Positions 1 through 7,539 are shown, numbered from the stretch's first letter. The stretch is DNA of 16,998 nucleotides from Hyphomicrobiales bacterium (GCA_027069645.1 JALXEI010000185.1:1-16998), one strand, 5' to 3'. Numbers and translations are program-made. The notes: a model not told the origin generated them from the sequence alone.

Positions 1-711
1 TACCGGCACTACCATTGCCATGATAACATTTTTTTCATGACCGGTCGAAGCTGTTGTCACCGGCACCCGTGAAGTGGCGGGAATGCGGCCTGTACGTGTG
101 TTCACAGGCGCTCTGCGGCTTGCCGTTTTTGCACCGCCATGCCTGTTGACCATCCAGCCGGCGAGCTGATTGGCGGTATCCTTTGCAATGGCATCAAGGA
201 CCTTGTCATTGACGCCTTTCCAGGGATCTGCGCCCTTGTCATTATAAACCGATTTTTCGCCCTTGATCCGGGTCTGGCGTCTGCCCGCCCTGTTGTTGAG
301 ATCCCAGATCCATGCCAGTCTGGCGCTGCTGCCTTCGGCAGAAGACACCACATAGCCGCGCATTTTGTAACCGGCCTTTGCCTTGACCACATTCATATTG
401 CGGCGTTTCAACTCATGTATTATTTTCGCATTGAGTTTTTTAGCCACATGAGCAGGCGGACCGACGATGGGCGAAAGAGCAATAGACACGGCCTTTGCGG
501 GTTGCACTGGCTGTTTTTCAACGACCGGAACAGGTTTCGTATAATTTGCGGTTGCCGCAGCAGGCGCAAGCGATGGTGTTCCCGATGACAATCCGGGCAG
601 AGAAGAAGAACATGCTGCAAGACCTGCCCCGGAAAGAGCGAACAGGAAAAAGTTGCGAACAGTTCGCAGCGTCTCTCCGACTTTATTATTCCTGATGATC
701 ACTTGCCTCAT
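1..711 (-). CDS. Putative outer-membrane lipoprotein, 3' end beyond the window
   Basis: An open frame of 237 codons runs from ATG at 711 to the window edge without a stop, so the C-terminus is missing. The N-terminus has a basic stretch (residues 2-19), a hydrophobic core (21-32) and a lipobox LAAC with Cys34, so I read it as a lipoprotein signal for Lgt and LspA. A Ser/Pro/Ala-rich linker follows. Then comes a folded part of about 120 residues with no family I can name (motifs LSPIVGPPAHVAKKL, YKMRGYVVSSAEG, WIWDLNNRAGRR, DPWKGVNDKVLDAI), then a Thr/Arg-rich segment. No strong Shine-Dalgarno precedes the ATG; a GTG at codon 4 is the alternative. Similar short lipoproteins sit next to pgeF in Hyphomicrobiales as I remember them, but the function is unknown. 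It is separated from pgeF by 330 bases and probably has its own promoter. Confidence 0.75.
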   Translation of the reverse strand, partial: MRQVIIRNNKVGETLRTVRNFFLFALSGAGLAACSSSLPGLSSGTPSLAPAAATANYTKPVPVVEKQPVQPAKAVSIALSPIVGPPAHVAKKLNAKIIHELKRRNMNVVKAKAGYKMRGYVVSSAEGSSARLAWIWDLNNRAGRRQTRIKGEKSVYNDKGADPWKGVNDKVLDAIAKDTANQLAGWMVNRHGGAKTASRRAPVNTRTGRIPATSRVPVTTASTGHEKNVIMAMVVPV

Positions 712-1041
712 TCCCCTGTGCCCCCCCGGGCATTTTATCCGGGCTGGCTGCAAAAGTAACACACCCGGTATCCGTTGTTTTTCGGCAAGAACGCCGAAAA
801 TCCGATTCGCTTTGATAATAACCGGTTTTGCCTGCAAGGAAAGCAGTCATTGCCGGTGTTGCCGTTATCATGCAAAACTGTTGCCGGTTTTCGCTTCAAG
901 GGTTCACAGAAACAGTTAACAAAGGCCTAACTGCGGGCATTTCCATGCCTCTGTCTGTCGCTCCATACGCTTTACCAACTTGTGCAATGCTGAAATAATG
1001 AAAGATCGTTTCTGTTCAGCACGCTGTTTTATTATCCTAAC
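712..1041. other. Intergenic region upstream of the lipoprotein gene
   Basis: This 330-base stretch holds no convincing gene. A perfect 8-bp hairpin, TTTTCGGC with GCCGAAAA around a 6-base loop, lies at 779-800; neither side has a T-run, so it is not a clear terminator. It would fall in the 5' leader of the lipoprotein transcript. A second dyad, TGCTGAA (988-994) with TTCAGCA (1015-1021), follows pgeF and could weakly end the lgt-midA-pgeF transcript. TTAACAAAGGCCTAAC at 916-931 resembles a CtrA site. Small open frames here look like chance. Confidence 0.5.
916..931. promoter_or_regulatory. Possible CtrA-type site (TTAA-N7-CTAAC)
   Basis: The sequence TTAACAAAGGCCTAAC matches the alphaproteobacterial CtrA consensus TTAA-N7-TTAAC at all but one specified base. 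It lies about 205 bases upstream of the lipoprotein start, far for direct promoter contact unless the leader is long. A match this good can arise by chance in a window of this size. Confidence 0.2.
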
Positions 1042-1812
1042 TCACTCTATTACTATGGCGGAAATCTGACGTCCATAATCGCTGGCACCGGATTTTTGCA
1101 AACGCCGGTAGCTGAAATAGTGCTGATCCATCGTAAATGTGCAATGATCGATAATCGCCGCATCATCTATGCCTGCCGCATTGAGACGATGAAGAACATA
1201 GGCCTGTAGATCAAAATGAACCTTCCGGGCCCCGGCGGGAACAGCAAAAAATCGCTCGTTTCGGGGATCCTGTTTCAGAAAATGATCCCGGAAATCATCC
1301 CCGACCTCATAAACAGCAAGCGATATCGCCGGTCCGACCGTCGCAGCTATACGCTTTTTTTGCGCGCCGAGATGGCACATTTTTTCGATTGTATCATCAA
1401 GCACACCGCCAAAGGCACCGCGCCAGCCCGCATGGGCAGCCCCCACCACCCGCGCCACCGGGTCGCAAAACAGCACCGGCGCACAATCGGCCGTAAGAAT
1501 ACCGATGGCCAGTCCCGGCCTATTGGTCACCAGTGCATCAAGTTTGGGTCGCGGCTGATCGGGCGGCCAGGGCTTGTCGACAATGAGTGCCGTTGCGCTG
1601 TGGACCTGCCAGGGCGACAGGAGGCGCGTAGCATCGGTTCCAAGGTCTTCCGCCACCAGCTCGCGGTTCCGGGCGACCCGCCGCGGGTCATCATTCGACC
1701 CCTGGCCGCAATTGAGACTGGCATAAATACCTTCAGAAACCCCCTTGCGGGCCGTATAAAAACCGTGGCGGATGCCCTCATGTCGGGAAAGATTGTCGGC
1801 CTGTACTTTCAA
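1042..1812 (-). CDS. pgeF: PgeF/YfiH laccase-domain (multicopper polyphenol oxidoreductase) family protein
   Basis: The protein has 256 residues, the usual length. PgeF/YfiH proteins are cytoplasmic. They have been described as editing peptidoglycan precursors wrongly carrying L-Ser at MurC and as having purine nucleoside phosphorylase activity. The expected zinc-site residues are visible: His71 in SPWQVHS, Cys110 in LTADCAPVLF and His127 in AAHAGWRG, plus the family blocks VGPAIS and YFSYRR. The usual Gln after GPxIS is Leu here (GPAISLAVYEVG), a mild oddity. The start is TTG at 1812: its first two bases are the first two of the midA stop, forming TTGA, and a very G-rich Shine-Dalgarno (1817-1828) sits just upstream. 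No ATG occurs near the N-terminus. It is the last gene of lgt-midA-pgeF and is probably translated by coupling. Confidence 0.93.
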   Translation of the reverse strand: MKVQADNLSRHEGIRHGFYTARKGVSEGIYASLNCGQGSNDDPRRVARNRELVAEDLGTDATRLLSPWQVHSATALIVDKPWPPDQPRPKLDALVTNRPGLAIGILTADCAPVLFCDPVARVVGAAHAGWRGAFGGVLDDTIEKMCHLGAQKKRIAATVGPAISLAVYEVGDDFRDHFLKQDPRNERFFAVPAGARKVHFDLQAYVLHRLNAAGIDDAAIIDHCTFTMDQHYFSYRRLQKSGASDYGRQISAIVIE

Positions 1813-3077
1813 GACGCCCCCTCCCCCTGTTGCTGGCGGGAACCGGCCCTGTTCTTCGGAGCCCCCTCGAAGCCCGGCAATTCCGGCTGGCCTGCCCCGG
1901 CCACACCCGCCACCTTGAACAGCATGCCCATTTCATTCGTGTCGATCAATCTTTGAAAGCCCGTTATAAAGCGATGCGCCGCCATCATGTTTTCCTGTAC
2001 CTGCATCAGTTGCGCCGCCCGTTCGCGCACACCAAGGGCGATAAGGAAATCGCGCTGTGTTGCCGTTCCGTACCCCTGCAACCCCTGTTCCGCGGCCAGT
2101 TCGAGAAAACGACCGAAATCGACATGAGCCGTGACATCTGCAAGACCCTGATCACGCAGCGGATCGGCAAATTCATGCGCCTTTACGGCCTGAAACGTAT
2201 CCCCCGGCGCCGCTTCGCCATAGCCATAATCGATAAACAGACCGGCCAGCGGATATTGACGGGCTCGCCGGGCAAGCTGTTCGATCAGTTCCGGCATCTG
2301 CGGACATATCTCGACAATATCCCCCGGTTTCGCAAGCTTGTGAGAGGCTGGCAATTGCTGCAAATCGGTGCAGGGCTGCCCGTCCTGTTCAAAAACAAAA
2401 TTGTCGTGCTCGTCCAGTGTCACCATACGCTCGAACCAGCTATCTCCCGTTCGCTGAAACTGGCGGATGGGCAGAGCATCAAGAAACTCGTTGGCGATCA
2501 GCAATGTCACGCCCTCGGACACTTCCTGCAACTTCCCGTGCCAGTGCAATTCGGGCAGTGCAAATCCGTATTCTTTTGCCCGGCCGCGGATCTGTTCTTC
2601 CTGAACCCGTGCAAGCGCTTCGCTCGCCTCGACAAGATGTACCGTGATGGCACTGGCAAATTCCGGCACAACGGACGCGGCCCGCAGGGCATCGGACATC
2701 AATGTGCCACGCCCCGGCCCCAGTTCCACAAGCCGGACATTGTCGGGCTGCCCCAGTTCGGCCCAGACATGCACGCACCACAACCCCAGCAATTCGCCAA
2801 ACACCTGACAGATATCGGGGGCAGTAATAAAGTCACCCCCTTTTCCGAACGGATCGCGGGTGATGTAATAACCATATTCCGGATCGGTTGCACAGGCCTG
2901 CATATAGTCGTGCACCGTTATCGGCCCCTGCTCTTTGATGCGGGCGCGCAGCTTCGCCGCCAGCAGGTTCTCCGCTTCAGGTTCCACTTCCTCCTTGCGG
3001 GCGGCTTCATCGAACAGCCTGCCAAGGAAGTTTTCGACAGTTTCCTCCTCTTCCCGATCCTGTGAATGACTGCTCAT
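1809..3077 (-). CDS. Class I SAM-dependent protein arginine methyltransferase, MidA/NDUFAF7 family
   Basis: The family (Pfam Methyltransf_28) includes mitochondrial NDUFAF7, which methylates an arginine of complex I subunit NDUFS2 early in assembly; a similar role on bacterial NuoD is an inference. Blocks in order over 422 residues: GPITVHDYM (51-59), GDFITAPDICQVFGELLGLW (81-100), the SAM-binding loop ELGPGRGT (118-125), NEFLDALPIRQF, FIDYGYG, DVTAHVDF and QRDFLIALG. The first 40 or so residues are an acidic extension before the usual family start, so a later start is possible. The ATG at 3077 is favoured because it overlaps the lgt stop as ATGA and has AAGGTGG about 10 bases upstream. The C-terminal tail (Gly/Gln/Pro) carries the pgeF ribosome-binding site. 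Confidence 0.92.
   Translation of the reverse strand: MSSHSQDREEEETVENFLGRLFDEAARKEEVEPEAENLLAAKLRARIKEQGPITVHDYMQACATDPEYGYYITRDPFGKGGDFITAPDICQVFGELLGLWCVHVWAELGQPDNVRLVELGPGRGTLMSDALRAASVVPEFASAITVHLVEASEALARVQEEQIRGRAKEYGFALPELHWHGKLQEVSEGVTLLIANEFLDALPIRQFQRTGDSWFERMVTLDEHDNFVFEQDGQPCTDLQQLPASHKLAKPGDIVEICPQMPELIEQLARRARQYPLAGLFIDYGYGEAAPGDTFQAVKAHEFADPLRDQGLADVTAHVDFGRFLELAAEQGLQGYGTATQRDFLIALGVRERAAQLMQVQENMMAAHRFITGFQRLIDTNEMGMLFKVAGVAGAGQPELPGFEGAPKNRAGSRQQQGEGAS
1813..1828 (-). promoter_or_regulatory. Strong ribosome-binding site for the pgeF TTG start
   Basis: Read on the minus strand, AGGGGGAGGGGG lies inside the last codons of midA, ending 4 bases before TTG at 1812. It contains GGAGG, which supports the rare TTG start and fits coupled translation with midA. 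Confidence 0.6.
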
Positions 3078-3922
3078 GCGCTTTTGACCACCTTGCCGCT
3101 TATGCCTGTTTTGCCGGAACCGGCCCGGTAAACGAGCCAGGCCCCGAACAGCACCATTGGCACTGAATAGATCATGCCGGGCGTAAACGGCCCGACCATC
3201 AACCCCGAACCTTCCTCGAACTGGCGGAAATTCTCGACAAATATGCGCGCCAGTCCATAGCCGAGAATAGCAGTTCCGGTCACCAGTCCCGGTTTCAAAA
3301 GCGCCAGTCGGCTGTGAGTCAGATATCGCAGCACGAGAAACAGCACGAGCCCTTCCAGCGCCGCTTCATAGAGCTGGCTGGGATGGCGCGGCACCCCGCC
3401 TGCTTCCGGGTCGGGAAACACCATCGCCCAGGGCACATCCGTCACACGCCCCCAGAGTTCACCATTGACGAAATTGGCAAGACGACCAAAATAGAACCCC
3501 AGCGGTGCCACGGCGGACGCCACATCTATAACCGACAGTACAGGCAGTTTGTGACGCCGTGAATAGAGCCAGATCGCCAGCAGACTGCCCAGCATCCCGC
3601 CGTGAAAACTCATACCGCCATTCCATGTCTGGACAATCTGTTGCGGATTATGGAAAAAATAGGCCGGTTTATAAAACAGTACATAGCCCAGACGCCCGCC
3701 GACCACGACACCCAGCGTCACCCACATCAGCAGATCGTCGAAATGGTCGGGCCGGATCGGCGACTTCCCTCCCCACAAACGCTGATTGCCCGCAAGACGA
3801 CGGGTATAGACCCAGCCCAAAAGCAGGCTGAACATATAGGCAAGGCCATACCATCTGACTGCTACCGGCCCCAGATGAAGCGCCACGGGATCAATCACCG
3901 GCAGAATTATAGCAAAACTCAT
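3074..3922 (-). CDS. lgt: Prolipoprotein diacylglyceryl transferase
   Basis: Lgt transfers diacylglycerol from phosphatidylglycerol to the lipobox cysteine of prolipoproteins at the inner membrane. The 282-residue protein has the usual length and about seven hydrophobic segments. Visible signatures: VRWYGLAYM (22-30), SFHGGMLG with essential-type His107, the family signature GRLANFVNGELWG (146-158), PRHPSQLYEA (178-187), and ARIFVENFRQ with Arg226 at the position of the essential C-terminal arginine. The frame is open to a TTG at 3958, but the ATG at 3922 matches the family N-terminus and lies downstream of a plausible promoter. It is the first gene of lgt-midA-pgeF and overlaps midA by 4 bases. 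A lipoprotein substrate candidate is encoded at 1-711. Confidence 0.97.
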   Translation of the reverse strand: MSFAIILPVIDPVALHLGPVAVRWYGLAYMFSLLLGWVYTRRLAGNQRLWGGKSPIRPDHFDDLLMWVTLGVVVGGRLGYVLFYKPAYFFHNPQQIVQTWNGGMSFHGGMLGSLLAIWLYSRRHKLPVLSVIDVASAVAPLGFYFGRLANFVNGELWGRVTDVPWAMVFPDPEAGGVPRHPSQLYEAALEGLVLFLVLRYLTHSRLALLKPGLVTGTAILGYGLARIFVENFRQFEEGSGLMVGPFTPGMIYSVPMVLFGAWLVYRAGSGKTGISGKVVKSA

Positions 3923-3957
3923 GGAACCTGGTCCTGTTAGCTGTTGGCATTCGGGCA

Positions 3958-3987
3958 ATCAGTGGGCAACGGCCCGGCCCGTGTCAA
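3958..3987 (-). promoter_or_regulatory. Candidate promoter of lgt-midA-pgeF
   Basis: A perfect -35 TTGACA (3987-3982, minus strand) is followed after 18 bases by ACTGAT (3963-3958), a weak -10 that is common in alphaproteobacteria. Transcription would start near 3951 and leave a leader of about 28 bases before ATG 3922. This is a visual match only. Confidence 0.4.
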
Positions 3988-3995
3988 GCTGACTC

Positions 3996-4024
3996 TTGCA
4001 CAATATCCTCATGCCCGGTAGTCT
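3996..4024 (+). promoter_or_regulatory. Weak candidate promoter of the metallo-hydrolase gene
   Basis: TTGCAC (3996-4001) and TAGTCT (4019-4024) are separated by 17 bases. Each matches the sigma-70-type consensus at only three of six positions. The spacing and the leader of about 28 bases before ATG 4059 fit, and it would be divergent from the lgt promoter. Confidence 0.25.
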
Positions 4025-4058
4025 GCATCAAAAATCAACAACAAGGAAACAACACCCC

Positions 4059-5018
4059 ATGATACTCCGAAAATTTGTGCTGCTGGTGCCATTCGTTCTC
4101 TGGCCCGCTCTGGCTGCTGCCTGGTCTCTTCCCGGTGTCGGCGACTTCAAATTCGAGCCCCTGACTGCCAGTGTTTATGTCATGCACGGGCCGCGCAGCG
4201 AACCAAATCCTGAAAACCACGGCTTCATGAACAATCCGGCCTTTGTTGAAACCGCGCACGGGGTTATCGTCATTGATCCTGGTGGCACCCTTGAAGTTGG
4301 CGAGCAAGTCCTTGCGGAAATCCGCAAAATCACCTCCAAACCGGTTCTGGCCGTTTTCAATACCCACATTCACGGCGATCACTGGCTGGGCAATCAGGCG
4401 ATTAAAAAGGCTTTTCCTGCGGCGCGCATATATGCCCACCCGAAAATGATCGAACAGGCCAATGGCAGTAACGGGGCCGACTGGGTGGCGCGCATGGATC
4501 GCCTGACAAAAGGACTGAGCAAGGGAACAAGGGTTGTCGCGCCGGGAAATGCTGTCAAAAACGGTGATGTGATCACGGTTGACGGTGAGCGTATTAAAAT
4601 CCACGCGGTACCTGTTGCTCATACGGATACAGATATTATGATCGAGCATGTGGGCAGCAGCACCCTGTTCCTAGGCGATAACAGCTTTAACCGGCGCATG
4701 GGACGCTTTGACGACAGTTCCGACATGCACGGCAATATAAAGGCGCTGGAATATGCCCGAGACCTGAAAAAGAAATATTACGTCCCCGGGCACGGTAAAA
4801 GCGGCGATGTTGAGACGGCGCTGACACCTTTTCTCACCTATCTTGAAAGACTGAGAGATGGTGTTACCCGCGGCTATCGGGCAGAAAAAGAAGATTATGA
4901 AATCCGCAAACAGCTTGCCCCCCTGTTTGCCGAATATAAAAACTGGAGCGGATTTGATCTTCAGTTTGGTAAGCATGTCAGCAAGATGTATCTTGAAGTC
5001 GAAGCTCTTGAATTCTAG
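4059..5018 (+). CDS. Exported metallo-beta-lactamase-fold hydrolase
   Basis: This is a zinc hydrolase of the MBL superfamily with an N-terminal Sec signal (hydrophobic residues 6-20, Ala-rich cleavage region near 18-22), so it probably acts in the periplasm. Metal ligands are complete: HIHGDH with His103, His105, Asp107 and His108; His188 in VAHTDTD; Asp207 in LFLGDN; His245 in VPGHGKSGD. Length is 319 residues. The frame opens at 3996, but ATG 4059 is chosen because it starts the signal peptide and has AAGGAA 10 bases upstream. The substrate cannot be told; the SoxH-like or quinoprotein-relay branch is possible, while a true beta-lactamase is not shown. It sits between lgt and ubiK, a place where I do not recall such a gene. 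The stop TAG is immediately followed by a repeat motif shared with the right end of the window. Confidence 0.88.
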   Translation: MILRKFVLLVPFVLWPALAAAWSLPGVGDFKFEPLTASVYVMHGPRSEPNPENHGFMNNPAFVETAHGVIVIDPGGTLEVGEQVLAEIRKITSKPVLAVFNTHIHGDHWLGNQAIKKAFPAARIYAHPKMIEQANGSNGADWVARMDRLTKGLSKGTRVVAPGNAVKNGDVITVDGERIKIHAVPVAHTDTDIMIEHVGSSTLFLGDNSFNRRMGRFDDSSDMHGNIKALEYARDLKKKYYVPGHGKSGDVETALTPFLTYLERLRDGVTRGYRAEKEDYEIRKQLAPLFAEYKNWSGFDLQFGKHVSKMYLEVEALEF

Positions 5019-5040
5019 GTCATAAACTCATAAACAGGAT
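5015..5040 (+). repeat. Copy of the ATAAACTCATAAACAGG end motif
   Basis: These 26 bases, starting with the CTAG that includes the hydrolase stop codon, match the minus-strand sequence 15953-15928 at 24 of 26 positions. There the motif likewise begins at a TAG stop codon. It contains the internal direct repeat ATAAAC-TC-ATAAAC. No inverted partner lies nearby, so this is a lone end or remnant. Confidence 0.7.
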
Positions 5041-5065
5041 ATAATAAACACCAGGGAGGCCTTTG

Positions 5066-5323
5066 ATGCCCCAGACAACAGGCAGAGTATTCGATGAAAT
5101 CGCCCGGCTGATGACCGATGCCGCCGGTGCCCTTCAGGGGGCACGCGGCGAGGTTGACAATGTCATGCGCTCAAAGGCCGAAAAAATCCTGCGTGATCTC
5201 GATATCGTCCAGCGCGAGGAATTTGAAGCCGTCAGACTGATGGCGACCAAAGCCCGCGAGGAAAATGAGGAATTGCGGGCCGAAATCAGGGAACTGCGCG
5301 CCGAACTCGACGCCCTGAAATAA
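5066..5323 (+). CDS. UbiK/BMFP-family accessory factor
   Basis: This small 85-residue protein has the BMFP layout: an amphipathic N-terminal helix (FDEIARLMTDAAGALQG), then IVQREEFEAVRLMATKARE, and a C-terminal coiled coil of heptad-like Glu/Leu/Arg repeats (about 52-84). In E. coli UbiK binds UbiJ and helps aerobic ubiquinone biosynthesis; alphaproteobacterial relatives are annotated alike, but their role is less tested. ATG 5066 is preferred over an adjacent TTG at 5063, since AGGGAGG (5053-5059) is then well spaced. It lies 47 bases after the hydrolase. The order UbiK-YbjN-proC supports the assignment. Confidence 0.88.
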   Translation: MPQTTGRVFDEIARLMTDAAGALQGARGEVDNVMRSKAEKILRDLDIVQREEFEAVRLMATKAREENEELRAEIRELRAELDALK

Positions 5324-5668
5324 TCCACAAGCCCGGCACTCGTTACAGCACAATTCGGGGACTCCGCATAACGTCTGTGGGAAACTGTGTGCCTTGCAAG
5401 TCACCCCGCAAGTAAAACGTGGACAACTGCAAAACGACTCTTGCGCAAATCAGTGCGCATCAGATACCGCTAAAGTCAGTTGTGGCCTCGCACAGTATCG
5501 ACAAGAAAAAACTGGCAGCAAATTTTCCATTCGGCACAGTGTTTTTCGTGCCGGTTCCCCGGTTGTTTTTGCTGCAACGAATATTTGTGGGGTGCAGACT
5601 CGCATGACCAATGTCACGCGCCGGCGAAGCTCTGATTCCCCCATGACAAAGCGGAGCAGAATAATCGC
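5324..5668. other. Long intergenic region between the ubiK-like gene and ybjN
   Basis: These 345 bases hold no supported gene. Two copies of the self-complementary hexamer TGCGCA (5442-5447 and 5454-5459) are 12 bases apart, about one helical turn, and could be an operator. A 6-bp hairpin, CGGCAC with GTGCCG, lies at 5532-5553 with a T-rich loop. The gap is long for a stretch that otherwise reads like an operon, so ybjN probably has its own promoter or an untranslated regulatory leader here. I see no tRNA or known RNA family. Confidence 0.45.
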
Positions 5669-6166
5669 ATGGCTACAGCAGCACTCAAATTCGAGCGGAT
5701 CAGTCATCCCGTCGACCTCATTGAATCTCTTGCCCTTCAGCATGACTGGCCCTGTGAACGCACCTGCGATGACGAGCTGACCCTCGTTGTTGACGGCACA
5801 TGGTGCGATTATCAGGTGTCGATCAACTGGCGCGAGGATATTGAAAGCCTGCATCTGGCCAGCGCCTTTGATCTCAAGATTCCACAGGGACGCCTCTCCG
5901 AGATTTACCGGCTGGTGGCCAAAATCAATGAGCAGCTATGGGTCGGACATTTTGATCTCTGGTCCGACGATGGTCTGCTGATGTATCGCCATGCCCTGTT
6001 GCTGAACGGCACAGAACCCAATATCGAACAATGCGAGGCGCTGCTGAGCGCGGCACTGGAAAGTTGCGAATTTTACTATCAGGCATTCCAGTTTGTCGTC
6101 TGGGCTGGTAAGAATGCCTCGGATGCCCTTGCAACCACCATGTTCGAGACCAGGGGCGAAGCCTGA
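5669..6166 (+). CDS. YbjN-domain protein
   Basis: The 165-residue protein fits the alphaproteobacterial YbjN family (Pfam YbjN), which has a fold like type III secretion chaperones; its biochemical role is unsettled. Recognisable blocks: HPVDLIESLALQHDW near the N-terminus, GTWCDYQVSINWRED, NEQLWVGHFDLWSDDGLLMYRH in two adjoining pieces, CEFYYQAFQFVVWAGK and the terminal FETRGEA, which is typical of the rhizobial version. No signal peptide or membrane segment is seen, so it is cytoplasmic. ATG 5669 has only a loose GCGGAGC about 12 bases upstream. It is followed after 46 bases by proC, its usual neighbour. Confidence 0.88.
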   Translation: MATAALKFERISHPVDLIESLALQHDWPCERTCDDELTLVVDGTWCDYQVSINWREDIESLHLASAFDLKIPQGRLSEIYRLVAKINEQLWVGHFDLWSDDGLLMYRHALLLNGTEPNIEQCEALLSAALESCEFYYQAFQFVVWAGKNASDALATTMFETRGEA

Positions 6167-6212
6167 TCGCTCGCGGTTCGGGTCGGAGATGACATGTGCG
6201 GAGTATATTTCA

Positions 6213-7037
6213 ATGACCATAGATATCGGTGGCCCCCTGTTGCTGGTGGGGGCCGGCAAAATGGGCAGTGCAATGGCGGCAGGCTGGCTTGACCAGGGAC
6301 TGGCCCCCGATGCCCTGTTCATACAGGACCCGGCGCCATGCGAAAATGCACAGAAACTCATATGTGATTACGCTCTGGTGGCAGGCGCAAATCCCCCGTT
6401 GCCTGCCGAGCCGGTCATCATTGTTCTCGCCGTCAAACCGCAAATGATGACAGACGTTTTACCTCCCCTTAAGAAAAAAGCCGGTCCTCAAACCCTGTTC
6501 CTGTCCATCGCCGCCGGAAAAAACCTCGCCAGCCTTGCAGTCCTTCTGGGTGCAGCACAGCCGATTGTGCGGGCCATGCCCAATACCCCGGCCGCCATCG
6601 GTCAGGGCATGTCTGTGGCCTGCTCGAATGAATTCGTTACCGCTGATCAGGCCGAGCACGTCATCACCCTGTTGTCAGCCATCGGTGAAATCGCCTGGAT
6701 CAACGACGAGGCGCAGATGGACGCTGTGACGGCCGTGTCAGGCTCCGGCCCGGCCTATCTGTTTGCCCTCACCGAATGTCTGGCAAGGGCTGGCATGCAT
6801 CAGGGGCTTGACGAACAGCTTGCCTCGCAACTGGCGAGGGTCACAATGGAAGGGGCCGCTGCCCTGATGCGTCATTCAACGGAAAGCCCGGCTGTATTGC
6901 GCCGGAATGTCACCTCCCCCGGCGGGACGACAGAAGCCGCGCTTGAAGTGCTGCTTGGGGAAGAAGAAGGCCTGGCAAAACTCATGGACAAGGCCATCAG
7001 CGCCGCCACAAAACGCTCGAAAGAACTGTCGGGATAG
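6213..7037 (+). CDS. proC: Pyrroline-5-carboxylate reductase
   Basis: ProC reduces 1-pyrroline-5-carboxylate with NAD(P)H in the last step of proline synthesis. The 274-residue product has the N-terminal Rossmann loop VGAGKMGSAM (12-21), the middle block PIVRAMPNTPAAIGQGM and the C-terminal P5CR signature VSGSGPAYLFALTECLARAG followed by SPGGTTEAAL. The frame is open from 6093, but ATG 6213 gives the normal family N-terminus and has GCGGAG 9 bases upstream; ATG 6189 is an alternative. Its stop lies 16 bases from the stop of the convergent gene ending at 7054, with no obvious terminator, so the two transcripts probably overlap. Confidence 0.96.
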   Translation: MTIDIGGPLLLVGAGKMGSAMAAGWLDQGLAPDALFIQDPAPCENAQKLICDYALVAGANPPLPAEPVIIVLAVKPQMMTDVLPPLKKKAGPQTLFLSIAAGKNLASLAVLLGAAQPIVRAMPNTPAAIGQGMSVACSNEFVTADQAEHVITLLSAIGEIAWINDEAQMDAVTAVSGSGPAYLFALTECLARAGMHQGLDEQLASQLARVTMEGAAALMRHSTESPAVLRRNVTSPGGTTEAALEVLLGEEEGLAKLMDKAISAATKRSKELSG

Positions 7038-7053
7038 CAGACCGGCCCGGCAG

Positions 7054-7527
7054 TTATCGTCTCCGGCCTTTGGATTTCTTCTTCCTGGATTTCTTTGGCT
7101 CGGGGCGCTCCCTGGCCCGCTCCCAGGGGGACCATTTGGGGCGCCACCACAGATTGACCCAGGCATACAGAATCGACAGAGCAAAAAAGCGGAAGATTAC
7201 CCGGAAGGGTTCGACCGAAATCAGATAGAGCAGCCGCTTTGCGCCGCCAAAACCCTTTTCCTGCAAACGCGCAAACAGGCGTTCCACATAAGGTCGGGTG
7301 GCCGGTGTGCGCCAGGCATAGCGCAACGCAACCGCCGCGATGACCCCGAGGATCAGCAGCGGCATGAGCAAAAAGCTCAAAAACCACAGAACAATCGACA
7401 AAATCCAGCCGAGAATGGTGAAGAGGATGCCGATAATGGTCCAGAATATATCCAAAACAGAGCCCCTGCTCTCTTTCGCGCCTTGCCACATCCATCTGAC
7501 AACCGGAAAAAGGCCGGTCTGTGGCAT
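7054..7527 (-). CDS. Small membrane protein with a basic C-terminal tail
   Basis: I do not recognise a family. The 157 residues contain two closely spaced membrane segments (about 26-48 and 50-69), a third likely one (about 108-127) and a cytoplasm-type basic tail with KKSRKKKSKGRRR. Trp and aromatic residues crowd the membrane edges. It starts 12 bases after the stop of the YcxB-like gene, so it is probably the third gene of the secA transcript. The start is uncertain: ATG 7527 has no visible Shine-Dalgarno, and ATG 7488 or a later TTG are possible. Overlapping open frames on both strands lack any family features, while the hydrophobic pattern and context favour this one. Confidence 0.65.
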   Translation of the reverse strand: MPQTGLFPVVRWMWQGAKESRGSVLDIFWTIIGILFTILGWILSIVLWFLSFLLMPLLILGVIAAVALRYAWRTPATRPYVERLFARLQEKGFGGAKRLLYLISVEPFRVIFRFFALSILYAWVNLWWRPKWSPWERARERPEPKKSRKKKSKGRRR

Positions 7528-7539
7528 TCACACATGATA

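Noticed and set aside
139..588. 149-codon plus-strand frame at the left end
   Set aside because: The opposite strand encodes a continuous lipoprotein with a clear lipobox, so this frame is a shadow of it.
779..800. TTTTCGGC/GCCGAAAA hairpin as a terminator
   Set aside because: The stem is perfect but no T-run follows on either strand and no gene ends nearby.
1830..3065. 411-codon plus-strand frame opposite midA
   Set aside because: It is antisense to a well supported methyltransferase and has no recognisable motif or plausible start site.
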